Both the position numbers and the translations under genes were made by a program. The notes beneath the pieces were generated by a model. That model did not search any database. It was not told where the DNA came from and saw only the letters and a program-made list of their open reading frames with translations. Source: Pilasporangium apinafurcum (Eukaryota; Oomycota; Peronosporomycetes; Pythiales; Pythiaceae). From it: DNA of 42,481 bases. Of the stretch, positions 32,699 through 42,481 are shown in pieces. The number at the start of each line of letters is the position of its first letter. Position 1 is the first letter of the stretch. Location of the stretch: positions 277,696 through 320,176 of the forward strand of contig BCKE01000014.1 of the NCBI GenBank assembly GCA_001600495.1. Reading direction: 5' to 3'.

Positions 32699-34192
32699 TT
32701 ATTCTCGCTTGTCTAACCGCACTTCAATTGGACGACCTTCTATTGTCCACCCATTCAATCGCTCTACAAGACAAAGCATAGCACTAGATTCAGTCTCGTA
32801 AACATCCACGAGATATTCAAAACAATCGTACGAATGGCTTTTGCGTTATCGACAGGATTTGCGAAGCGAATGAACCCAAAGCCCCGCGATCGACCATCTG
32901 GGAACTCCGCGATGTCCGAACGTTCGACTTCTCCCACCGATCGAAATAGATCTTTCAAACTCTGCCACGTCATCGTCCATGGTAACTATGAACAAAACAG
33001 CACATACATGTCAATAGTTAGCTTACGATGACACCAGCCACACGCCAACTATCCAAAAAATCGGACTCCTACATTGCCAACATAGAGTTGTCGCGTTTCA
33101 TTATGACGCTGGAACGTTGTGTTATCCGTTTCTCGATCTTCACGGACAAAAATCAAACGCCCATCCAGTTCTGTGTCGTTTAGCGTCATAATCGCCCTCT
33201 CTGCATCTTCTGGAGTAGCAAACTCGACCAAACCGCATCCTTTTGAGCGCCCACTTGGTTCTAACAGGACTATAAATTCATATTGCACCTCACTCAAAAA
33301 ATCGATACATACCAGTAAATATTACACAAAGTAGAAACAACGCCCACATACCATCGGCGTGAAGCACTGTTCCTGCCTGCTTCATGTGATCTTTCAAGTC
33401 TTGCCATTTCACATTCCATGAGAGGTTGCCCACGTACACACGACCGCGTTTATTATTGTTCATGTGCCGTATTTGGTTCCCTTCGGGCTGCTCTTCCCGG
33501 TCTTCTCGCACAAAAATCTTCCGTCCACCTAACTCCGTGTCATTCAGCATTGTAATCGCATTCTGCGCTTCCGTCTCCGTGGCATATGTCACAATGCCAC
33601 ATCCCTGTGTCAATCATAAATCGAGATGTCAGAAAAAAACATTGTGCATGTATCAATAGCATATAAAACTGCACTAACTTTTGATCGCCCATTGGATTCG
33701 AGGACATTGGCATGTTCGACATCACCCGCTGCGCGCATATGGTCCTTCAGATCTTGCCACGTGACACTCCAAGATAGATTTCCCACATATACTCGACGAT
33801 TCACGCTCGATTCCGTCATCTCCATGTTTTCTCGTTTAATAATCACGTTGCCTTTTGAGCAATATCCACCAGAATCTTAGCAATCCATCCATCAATCAAG
33901 TAGTCATCGACAAATCCCTCACCATGACGTGGGTTTCGTGATTGATAAGGACCGCTCTGCGCTATCCGATCCGCGCGTCTTCTACAAAATATCGATGTCA
34001 ACGTTTATGCAAATATCCTCCGAGTCAGTCGAAAGCTATCGTTGACCACACATCACATAGTCAACATAAATAAACATGAAAAAAGGCGTACGTGTTTTTG
34101 CTTTTGCCACCACTGCTGTAGACGGGATCATACTTGCGCTCCTGTGCGATGTCATCTAGCGACATCGAGAGCTTCTGCGCCGTCAGATCCAT
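32699..34192 (-). CDS. RNA-binding protein with three RRM domains
   Basis: Seven exons on the minus strand: 34192-34092, 33981-33923, 33851-33679, 33604-33352, 33269-33073, 32985-32832 and 32763-32699, giving 333 residues. The N-terminus ([20 protein letters not shown]) contains an MSLDDI motif like that of ALY/REF and related mRNA export factors. Three RRMs follow: RRM1 (RNP2 VYVGNL, RNP1 GCGIVTYA), RRM2 ([14 protein letters not shown]) and RRM3 ([14 protein letters not shown]), ending in [15 protein letters not shown]1 and RRM2 are very alike ([13 protein letters not shown]; [15 protein letters not shown]). The layout resembles Gbp2/Hrb1-like and hnRNP M-like proteins, so a role in mRNA packaging, splicing or export in the nucleus is likely. 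Every splice junction keeps frame and rebuilds an RRM motif. Confidence 0.9.
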
Positions 34193-34515
34193 TTTCTTCC
34201 CTAAAAGTTACACTTTCGAAAAAATAAACAACCAAAAAGCAATTCCGCCCTGTCGAAAATGATACCGCTACTTAAACAAATTACATGAAGATTTTTATTT
34301 CTAGCCCTGTGCTAGAATAGATCGCGCTAATTTACATAAATACTAATTTAGATGAAATGACACTAAATATTTTTGTGATCTTCAAACGACGCTAACTGCA
34401 AACTCGGCAGTATAATTGAAACTGGCAGCGCCATTTTACCTTCCAACCACGTTAATTTGCAACCATCTACGTTCTGCTGTGCATTTAACCCACTTGTGAC
34501 CTCGCTCTTCCATTC
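34193..34515. promoter_or_regulatory. Divergent promoter region, RRM and WD40 genes
   Basis: 323 bases between two genes that point apart. The left half is AT-rich. On the WD40 side the sequence CTCTTCCATTCATGC just before the start is pyrimidine-rich and resembles the oomycete initiator (a TCATT-like core), though it lies very close to the ATG. No other motif was recognised. Confidence 0.4.
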
Positions 34516-37500
34516 ATGCATGCACCTACACGATCGCGGTTAACGCTGGAGCGTGTGCTAGGTGTCACCTCCCTCAGCAATGCCATGATGGCCGTTAATC
34601 CTGTGACGGGCGAGATCGCATATGCAGCGGGATGTATCGTTGTCATTTACAACCTTCGCCGCAACAAACAGGTGCGATATTACCGCGTGGAGAAGTCAGT
34701 TGCTTGTCTGTGCTTCTCTCCTAGTGGACAGTACTTAGCGATTGGAGAGAAAGGGTACTTGCCATCGATCACGATCTGGGATGGTAGCGATGGCACACTA
34801 TGCGCAGAGCTACAGCTCCACAAGTATGGTGTCGCCTGCTTGGCGTTCAGCACAGATGGACGATACTTGCTTTCGGCGGGGCTCGTACATGATCAGCACC
34901 TGTATGCATGGGAGTTAAGGAAAGAGACAGCAACATCCGAGATGAAGACAACAGTTGTGGGTATCGCGCAGATCAAGGACAAGATTTTGGGAATGGACTA
35001 TTGCCAAGACGGCAAGTTCTTTGTTACTGTCGGTGAAAAGCACTTTAAGGTTCGTCTACTCTCTCTCTCTCTGTACTTGATAGAGAAATGACTGGGTTAT
35101 ACTTTCTGGTATGGTGCCTTTGTGGTGTTGTGCAGTTTTGGTTCCTGGATGAAAATGACCGGTTTTTGGTCACCGGTTTCCAGCTGAACGATATCCCAGA
35201 GCTACAGTATCGTGACGCGGCCATGTCCACGAAAAATGATGCAACTTTCACGAGCGTAGCGTGCGGATATGGGGCATCCAAACTCAAGACATTTGCAGCC
35301 ACATCTGACGGAACCCTATGCTGCTTTGGTCCGTCGTGCGTCATGGAGCGACTAGTATCATTGGAGACGTCTTCAGGAAATGCAATCTCCGTGACCGAGG
35401 CATATGTCGCTGTGGGCGGTTCCAGCTCGATTGTTCGACTATTTGACCCAAGCACGCTGGAATATCGCATGACTATGCCCTTCCCGCCTGCATTTGGCAC
35501 TGCCAACAACGATCCGACACCAGTCGACCATGACGTGTTACACCCGAATGAACCGCATCGTTATCCTGCTGTTATTGCCGTTCGACTCACCGGGGCGCAT
35601 GTTATCGCGTTGTACAGTGATCGCAGTATCTTCATCTACACTGTTGCTGATTCAGAGCATGTGCGGATTGAAAGATCTTTCCTCTTTCACAGCGGATGCA
35701 TCCGTGATCTCAAAGTCGCTGGCCGAGTACGAGGTATCAATTCGAAAGGAAAATTGGTTTACTATGGAGATAGTTATACTAATCTTGGAACGAAGCGAAG
35801 CAATATGATCCCCAACGGCACATTTGTGACGTGTTCAGATGATAATACCATGAGACTTTGGCACCTGGAGCTGCATAAACTCACAGCACTAAAAGGCAAT
35901 CGATTCCACGGAGGTCACGCAGCTAGTAGTAACAGCAATGGACAAGAATTAGACTTGTGGAAGAATCCTTTCAGCCAGGAAATGCTTCGTGTGATCTATC
36001 ACGACAGTGAACGAGACTTTGCAGATGAAGAGAGTGTTGTGCTAGGAGGCACGTGCTCATACCAAGATGTCCAAGATATCCACTCACCTTCTCCTGATCA
36101 TGGACCAGTTAATGGGCTGCGCGCGCTGGCGATCCATCCAGACCAGATGCAGGTTGTAGCAGGAGATAAAGAGGGCACCATTATCATCCTTCAGCTACCT
36201 GCTAATGCTGAGGAGAAAGCTCCAACGATGACAGAGATTGCAGCCCACAGTACGGAAGTCCATTGTATTACGTTTTGTGGTGGAGATTTGGATGCGAGTC
36301 AAGGAGATTCGAGTGCCAGGCGTTGTCTAATGGCAACAGGAGGTCGTGATCGCCTCGTACATATTTATGACTGCAACAAAGGACATGCAGTACTCAGTAC
36401 CCATGAGAATCATTCAGGAGCGGTAACATCTTTGTATTCTACTCAGGACGGGAAGAAATTGTTGAGCTGCGGAGCCGACAAGAACGTCGTTTTCTGTGAA
36501 GTCCACGCTGATGGCAAAGTAACGCGGTACAATTCTGTGCCATTCACTGGTGGCAAGATTTTCCATATGGCGGTGACCTCGGATGATGAATATTTGGTCG
36601 CTTCGTGTAACAATCGACTCGATATTATCAGCGTTCGCACCTGCAAACAAGTCAAATCGCTGCATGTTGGCGAACAGCACCGGATCGATATTTGTCCAGC
36701 GAGCTATTGCGTTGCATTAAGCGGCTCCCTATCCGATAAAACGATCCGCGTGATCGATATCACAACGGGTGAAACATTAGCTGATGCAACAGGACATGGA
36801 GAGATGATCACCGCGCTCAAATTCACACCGGATTGCCGTCGACTGCTGTCAACCAGTAGTGATGGCTGCATCTTCGTATGGCGGCTTTCCGAAGAATTAC
36901 AAAATATGATCAAGTCTAAGTTGCCAAGAGTGACTGAACATCAAGGACCAATTCCAATACCTCCACCAAAAGTAGAGCCAACAGTAGTCATGCAACCTAT
37001 ACTGCTTCCTCCTCCACCACCTCCTGCATCGATCCCAGCACCCAAAATTTTCCACAACGCAGCCCCACAAGTCGCTCCTTCAAAATCAAAAGCCTCATCA
37101 ATATCACCAGTGAAAGCTCACAAGAAAGCAAGCGGACCTGCACCAACTACAGAAGGAAGAAAACCAGCGATAAGGAAAAGTGAAGCGAAAGAGCCTCAAT
37201 CAGAGCGAGCATGGAAAAGTAAAGCCGTTGCTGTACCTGGACCGATGGCCAAAATCCCAATGGAGGACTGGATGAGAACACGAGAGTCTGCTAAGAAAAC
37301 GATTCACGTGGAAGACAACACAGAAAGCGTGGAAGATGGATCCGCTGACGATGGTATTGCGAGTCTGGCAATTGATCGATCTCAAACGCCAGATTGGGCG
37401 AAAACCGTGAAGCCGAATCATCCCAGAAAGAACAGCCCACGGAAAACGCCGCCAAGTGGAGGGAAATGGGGACAGCGTGCGCTACAAACGCCACTCAAAG

Positions 37501-39690
37501 AAGAATTGACTGGCCGAAATGAAGAAGAGGAGACCGACACAGACATGTCCTCAGTCAGAACTACAGACTATGGTTCATACCAGTTGGAGGTTTGTCGAAG
37601 TAAGGACATTCAACTAGTAGCTGATAGAACCACTGAGCAGCCATCAAAATCATCATCATCTTCACCATCACCACCACCGGATCACTTGCTGAGTTTATCC
37701 ATCACTGATATCAACATTCAAACACAAGTATCACTAGTACCGGTATCTACGTCCCTTGCGCTGGAGCGAGAGCAGCTCGAGAAGCGGAAGAAACAGATCG
37801 AGACAGCAAATGCTGTTGCTACGATGAACAGCAGACTCAGCCAGCTGGGTCTGCTGAAGGGGATCAATAAGTTACCATCTAAAGCAAAAGAGGAGATAGC
37901 GGAGCGAACAGCTGAAGATATACCATTTAATGGGGATGTTTTAAAGATGACGGCTACCGCCGGTATGCTTACGAAAGAGACAGATACGAAAGAGCGATCA
38001 ATTCCTTCTTCGAATACCCTAGAGTCACTTCAAGCTGTTGAAAACGATTTCGATAAAGAAGATAAGGCTGTTTCCATACCACAGGATGTGGCTAACCCTG
38101 GCAAAATTAGGCGACCAGAAGTGCCGATGGAAATGTTTGAGTCCATTGATATGCCATTGCACATGCACGTGAAAGCAAAACCAGATGAATTCCCCCATGA
38201 TGTGGATGAGAAGATGCCAATAGATGACGCCGCTACTGTCAATCTTCGGGAGCCTGTCCTAACGGATAGTGTCAGTAAGTTCGATTTAGTAAACCAATCT
38301 ATGAGCACGTTTACCCAAGGGTTTGCCGCGAAATTGCCTCTTTCACAAGCGGCTGGTCAGGTTCAGGTTAATGCCAGTGTTGACATCCAATCAGAGCATT
38401 TAGTAAACCAGTCGCTCAGCTCTTTCAGTAGTGGCTATGCCAGTAAACCCTCAGCAGTAGCGCAATCCATTCAAATGGATAATGTCACAGCATCATTGAG
38501 TTCATTTACTGATGGGTACAAGCCAAATACTACAGACGTGATTCCTGACAGCGATAAACCAATACATTCAGTGATGAGCGCTCAACATGATGTGGTGGCT
38601 GCCTCCCTTAGTTCGTTTACGAGCGGATTTACAGCGAAAGAACACCCAACAGAAAGAATCAGTAGCAGTATGAATAATATGGTTCCGGTTGACGCATCAA
38701 TGAGTGCATTTACGTCTGGCTACACGAATCAACAAGAACCAATGAGATCGTCTGTTGACGCGATTGGAGCAGGAAGTTCGGTTACAGCTTCGCTTAGTGC
38801 ATTTACTTCAGGTTATGATATATCTGCAGATAAAATCGCGGATCCATTGAAGCAAACCACAATCAAGCAGCCGATCGATGTCCCATTAAGCGCGTTCACG
38901 GCTGCATACAGTGATAATGCAATCCCTGAGGCTCAAAATATTGCATCGTCACTTCAAGAGAAGATGACTCATTCAGTTCTTGTTACCGAGTCGTTGAGTG
39001 TATTTACAACTGGATATGGCGCTGAGCCAGCTGACGACACGAATGGTCACCAAGAAACTGATGAGGCTGAACATACTGCTGCAGACCATGCTAGTTTGCG
39101 TGCATTGTGTTTGCAATGTCTCAACTCCAATGGCGATTGCAGTTGCGAATCGACAAGGGCAACTCGCGTGAATTGCTCTTTGAGCAGCTTTACCGCAGGC
39201 TACGAATCCATCAAGGCACCACCGTCGCCATCACCGTCGCCTACACCATCCATAAAATCAAGTCTTTCATCGAGAGAAGGAGACAACGACGCAGGTAATA
39301 CTGAATCATGAATCAGTGCTTTCTGCCAGTGCTGGAACATATTAATCACTTATGTGATTTGGCTATCTGTAGCATCTTCGAAGCCCGTTGTGTCGGAAGC
39401 GATCAGGTTTGATATGCTTAGAATACTGTCATTGTGGATACACGTTAGTATGACTTTCTATGATGTAGCGCGTTGGAAGAGCAGTTAGCACAGACATCCA
39501 AAGTCTTAGACGAACTTGCTCGTTCTGAGAGCGTTCAAGGTATCTATTCTACGCTTCTTTATCCTCCCATAGTCCTAAAAATGTATTTGACAAGCTCATT
39601 CCTTTCTTTATAGATATGAACGAAATTCAGCAGCTCATGGCGCAATTACAAGTTGCTATCAAGAAGCAGAACACGGTAAGACAAACATAA
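34516..39690 (+). CDS. WDR62/MAPKBP1-like WD40 scaffold protein
   Basis: Exons 34516-35049, 35136-39294, 39373-39406, 39469-39539 and 39614-39690, giving about 1624 residues. The N-terminus (LTLERVLGVTSLSNAMMAVNPVTGEIAYAAGCIVV, then HKYGVACLAFS and KHFKFWFLDEND) matches the first WD40 propeller of MAPKBP1/WDR62; a second propeller runs to about residue 775 (RLLSTSSDGCIFVWRL). These are JNK-pathway or spindle-pole scaffolds in animals. A Pro/Ser/Lys-rich linker follows. Residues of about 1233-1534 hold nine copies of SLSxFTxGY, and the C-terminus is a coiled coil (ALEEQLAQTSKVLDELARS, MNEIQQLMAQLQVAIKKQN). The donor in exon 5 (ACG|GTAAGA at 39676) could instead splice to an exon at 39781-39882. 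Which 3' end is used is unresolved. Confidence 0.85.
38298..39203 (+). repeat. Nine-fold coding repeat of an SLSxFTxGY motif
   Basis: Nine copies of S/P-[LM]-S-x-F-[TS]-x-[GA]-[YF] lie in the tail of the WD40 protein: SMSTFTQGF, SLSSFSSGY, SLSSFTDGY, SLSSFTSGF, SMSAFTSGY, SLSAFTSGY, PLSAFTAAY, SLSVFTTGY and SLSSFTAGY. Spacing is mostly 27-37 residues, with about 62 before the last copy. The preceding residues are often V-x-x (VNQ, VTA, VAA, VDA, VTE, VNC). Linkers differ in sequence and codons differ between copies, so selection rather than recent duplication appears to keep the motif. Confidence 0.9.
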
Positions 39691-39979
39691 GCAACTGTTT
39701 TCTGTTTCTAGCGGATCATATAATAACTATTACCGTGTGGCGATTGAAGACATAATCGGTCTGTGTGTTTGTGAATATAGCATGATTGTATTGTATGGTC
39801 TCTTATTACCAAAGGCAACGAGAATGTCACCCCTGTTATACATAATAATGCTGGAGCTTCAGCTATTGCCCAGCCACTATGAGTAGATAATACCTGTCAG
39901 AGATTTCGTAAAACTACTCGATAGCACTAATCCAACACTTGTCATTTTTTTCCTTGGGAAAATATAAAAATAGGGTGCT

Positions 39980-40052
39980 GTTATTTACACGGAGTAACAA
40001 AAATTGTTATTTACACGGAGTAACAAAATTTGTTATTAACACGTAGTAGAAA
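39980..40052. repeat. 26-bp tandem repeat, about 2.8 copies
   Basis: Two almost identical 26-base units beginning GTTATTTACACGGAGTAACA are at 39980-40005 and 40006-40031, and a third, more diverged partial unit starts at 40032. Each unit begins with GTTA and contains TAAC 15 bases later, so it could form a short hairpin. Confidence 0.85.
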
Positions 40053-40299
40053 AAAATACTGGAAAATTCCAAAAGGTGACACAAATCGAATATTCGTGCA
40101 GAAGATGATACAAATTGCTTTAAACATCTACCTTAGTATTTCTTACCAACACTTTGTTGTAAATTACGGAATCCCTAAAGAATTACAGCACTATCCTTTT
40201 TAGACCTTTTTTTAGACCTTTTTTTAGATGGGCTAAAGTGCGGCTATGTCCCTTTGATCGACATTTCTGAACATGTCCAAGTAGGATTTACTGACTTTT

Positions 40300-40385
40300 A
40301 AGCTTGATTTGCACCGTACTGGAGTGGTGCACACACCTAGATATTGTAGCGTATCGGGTGGCGTAGGTTCGAGCCCCCACAAGTG
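40300..40385 (+). other. tRNA-like segment, possible SINE head
   Basis: The sequence GGTTCGAGCCC at about 40367-40377 is a good match to the pol III B box (T-loop). A loose A-box-like GGAGTGG lies about 50 bases upstream, the right distance. A full cloverleaf could not be folded: the acceptor stem does not pair and the T stem has a mismatch. It is therefore more likely a tRNA-derived SINE or chance than a working tRNA gene. Confidence 0.35.
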
Positions 40386-40509
40386 GTGATTTTGATTGCT
40401 TGAGGTAATTGTCCTGTGCAAGGACTTCTTCAAATCCGAGACATAACCAAGGGTCCGGTGCAGTCCGTTACACCTTCGAGTGAGTCTCTTGATGGATTAG
40501 ACTGATCGG

Positions 40510-40540
40510 CACTCATGGGGTAATGTACCACCCATGAGTG
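40510..40540. repeat. Perfect 10-bp inverted repeat
   Basis: Arms CACTCATGGG (40510-40519) and CCCATGAGTG (40531-40540) flank an 11-base loop that can itself pair (GGTA/TACC). It lies downstream of the tRNA-like segment and may be part of the same element. Confidence 0.7.
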
Positions 40541-40718
40541 ACGGTCGAAAGTCGTTTGAAGTAAGGCAGATGGGATTACTCCCTGTGTACGCATGTTCTC
40601 GGTTAGCAAATCGAAATAACCATAAGAGCAAAAGCTTTTTTACTTATTTTATCATAGCATTGTTTTGCGTGGGTTATAATGTGCATTATGTAGTAGAAAT
40701 AAAAGATATATTATATAA

Positions 40719-41506
40719 CTAAACGATTACACGGCATGTAGCACTGTTATGCCCGTCCGACTTGCCGCACTTGCTGCACTTGTACACTTTATGCACTCTG
40801 ATAGCGCTTACACCTTCTCCACGCGATCGAATCCGACGTTTGTGTGGGCACCCAGCTTGACACTGCCATCTCGCTGATAGTATCTTCTCATCCTTGATTA
40901 GTTTCTCGTCCGCGGGGAGCTCTATTGGTGCCAGTGTCTGTTGATATTTTTGTACGCTGTAGCACTCGTCCATCAAGCCTAATGCAGCCGCTAGAGCTCC
41001 TTGTTTATTTTTTGCAGCCAATATATGCCGAGAGGGAATCTTACACTGAAGCCATTTGTCGCACGAGCATGATACAATTGCGAGATCAACTCGGTGCTAC
41101 TTCACTGGGTGCTCGATTCGAGACGTGGGCCACTTTGTCGGAACTGAACACGACTGTGTATGGTGCAATTTGCACAAGGTCGTTTTGAAACTTCTTTTCT
41201 GCGCGCGGTGTAACGAGACGGTGGGATCCAGCCCATTTTTTTTACAAACTCCTGTCGCTTGCGCGTCTCTCCCATCATTATCATGGTGTACGCACGAAAG
41301 TACTCATAGGGCAGCATCAATCTTGGTTTCAACTTGAGAATCTTGGCTTGCTCACTCTCAACAAAGTTTGTGGTATGCCGCCTATACAACGGTGTTGTAG
41401 TGAAGTGTGGGTAGAGGGCCCACTTCTTTGGTGGAATCGACTTCAGATACTCAGCAGCAGGAGCGTTTGCATCTTCTGTAACAGGGTGACTGTTACAACT
41501 GCACAC
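40719..41506 (-). mobile_element. Mutator-like (MULE) transposase relic, C-terminal part
   Basis: Two open frames on the minus strand (41506-41102 and 41021-40719) with disrupted sequence between them. The first holds a helical segment (KPRLMLPYEYFRAYTMIMMGETRKR) typical of the end of the transposase core. Between the frames is a broken SWIM-type finger (CSCDKWLQCKIPSRHILAA). The second frame encodes QAGCPHKRRIRSRGE followed by a CCHC zinc knuckle (CSKCGKSDGHNSATC), the usual C-terminus of oomycete Mutator-like transposases. The DDE core and N-terminus are not seen, and a stop lies just upstream of the SWIM segment. It is a 5'-truncated, inactive copy. No terminal inverted repeats could be defined. 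Confidence 0.75.
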
Positions 41507-42481
41507 ACTGTAGGTTGAGGAAACGTATTGTGTTACTTAGCTAACTACGAGTAACTTAAGCAAGTCTAAAGTTACTCCTGATTGTATAGGAAGTATGCAA
41601 TCAGTGGAAAATTTGAGAGTGTATTATTTGGTGAGTTATAAATGGAGATATAGGCTAAGATAAGCATGTAAAATAACCTAAAACCTTGATATATCTGCCA
41701 ATGAGTGGCTCTCAGCATTTAGAATGCAAAGTAACATGTAATTGGTTAAAATGTGGAATATTAACCAATGAAATACATGTAACGGAGCTTACCCCGTTAC
41801 ATCTTCCAAGTTCTTCATAATTGTATCGAATGATGCTTTAGTTTGCGCAGCATTAGTGCCCCATACAAATCCTTCGTGGTGCACCGACCGCTTGATGTTT
41901 TTGTCGCTTCTCATGTTACCTACAGAATCGGGCAAATTAGTTGTTTGTCACGTTTACTTGGTTTCCGAGACGCTGATTGGCTGAAAGTAGGTTTTATGAC
42001 TTCTGATTAGTCGAAATACGACGAACTTGGAGGGCATTGGTGGGCGGAGGTGGCAACTTGATGGCAAATTGAAAAGTGAATTAGATGGAGGACTTAGTTT
42101 GCTAGCANTACATCTAAGCTCCCGTTGAATGCATGTTTTCCTAATCTGATTACGATCATCTTTCTACTTTCTTCCTTTACACATGTATTTATATGCAACT
42201 ATGTNTTTCTGACTATTTTCCCTCTTAATGTATTGAAATATCTTTAAGGTATATAATGTCGTCTGACCTCAAACGCAAGGTCAGGCACATGCCGACGCCA
42301 CGCTTGACCCTTGCGTGCGAGATCAGGCATGTGTTACACTATCAGCCTTCTGATTGGCTGTTTAAATGGCCACGTCACACTCAACCTGTAATGGGTCTCC
42401 ATTACATATCAGACCCAGCGGGTCTGAAAATAGTTCAAACCCGAACGGGTTGATAAAGTACGATTTTCTACTGTGTGTAGA
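41507..42481. other. Structured non-coding right end, no gene seen
   Basis: About 1 kb without a recognised gene. It holds perfect inverted repeats at 41741-41769 (9-bp arms) and 41777-41802 (9-bp arms ATGTAACGG/CCGTTACAT), and a hairpin cluster at 42274-42451. Two ambiguous bases (N) occur at 42108 and 42205. The composition suggests the flank of a mobile element, but none was identified. Confidence 0.5.
42274..42451. repeat. Cluster of inverted repeats
   Basis: Four inverted pairs occur in under 180 bases: CGCAAGGTCA (42274-42283) with TGACCCTTGCG (42305-42315, one bulged base); TGTAATGG/CCATTACA (42387-42394 and 42399-42406, 4-base loop); TCAGACCC/GGGTCTGA (42409-42416 and 42420-42427, 3-base loop); and AACCCG/CGGGTT (42438-42443 and 42446-42451). 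A TCAGGCA block is also directly repeated at 42281 and 42323. Confidence 0.8.

Larger units (their letters stand above)
39691..40718. other. Repeat-rich non-coding interval
   Basis: About 1 kb with no recognised gene apart from a possible last exon of the WD40 gene at 39781-39882. It contains the 26-bp tandem repeat (39980-40052), a TTTTTTTAGACC repeat (about 40195-40228), a tRNA-like promoter box (about 40300-40380) and a perfect 10-bp hairpin (arms at 40510-40519 and 40531-40540). Confidence 0.5.

Noticed and set aside
40367-40380. Functional tRNA gene
   Set aside because: The B box is good, but the acceptor stem does not pair and the T stem has a mismatch, so no cloverleaf could be drawn.

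Overview
This is a gene-dense nuclear eukaryotic window. Short introns (about 54 to 110 nt, mostly GTACGT/GTAAGT...AG), balanced to AT-leaning base composition, and protein families such as PX-ankyrin proteins, GCC2/GCC3 cysteine-rich proteins, a TKL-type kinase relic and a Mutator-like transposase ending in an 'RKKRIRSRGE'-like tail point to an oomycete. The compact layout suggests a white-rust (Albugo-like) genome rather than Phytophthora. The lineage call is inference from families and gene structure, not from a search.

Layout from left to right: a PX-ankyrin gene (503-2401, +); a fragment of a TnpB/Fanzor-like element (2395-2660, -); a large P-loop NTPase/coiled-coil gene (3028-8463, +); proteasome lid subunit RPN8 (8658-9820, +), convergent with a GH47 alpha-mannosidase (10074-12010, -); a gene-poor stretch with a dispersed repeat (12011-13386); a SKP1-like/cytochrome-b5 fusion gene (13387-14992, +); a secreted GCC2/GCC3 protein (15315-17161, -), divergent from a FAM221-like cysteine-rich gene (17277-18550, +); a second PX-ankyrin paralogue (19346-20875, +); a decayed protein kinase (about 21190-21840, -); arginase (22392-23716, -); a gene-poor segment with a second TnpB/Fanzor-like relic (24724-24995, +); an IMPACT/YIH1 gene (25185-26383, -), divergent from TRM13 (26548-28229, +); a second copy of the dispersed repeat; TAF9 (28898-29939, +); an ankyrin-IQ gene (30122-32455, +), convergent with a three-RRM protein (32699-34192, -); and a divergent WDR62/MAPKBP1-like WD40 gene (34516-39690, +). 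The right end (39.7-42.5 kb) is repeat-rich: a 26-bp tandem repeat, a tRNA-like pol III box, a Mutator-like transposase relic and a cluster of perfect hairpins.

The intact genes are mostly housekeeping: protein turnover (RPN8), ER/Golgi glycan trimming (GH47), arginine catabolism, translation control (IMPACT), tRNA modification (TRM13), transcription (TAF9) and RNA binding. They are unrelated in pathway, and nothing here looks like an operon or gene cluster. The NPHP3-like NTPase, FAM221-like protein and WDR62-like protein would fit a flagellated (zoospore) life cycle, which is inference. Exon coordinates were worked out by hand from reading frames, splice consensus and family alignment from memory. 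Most introns keep the frame exactly; the WD40 3' end and one junction of the ankyrin-IQ gene are less certain.

The most distinctive signals are a nine-fold SLSxFTxGY motif in the tail of the WD40 protein, two opposed relics of a TnpB/Fanzor-like element that share a conserved right end, and the SKP1-like/cytochrome-b5 fusion.
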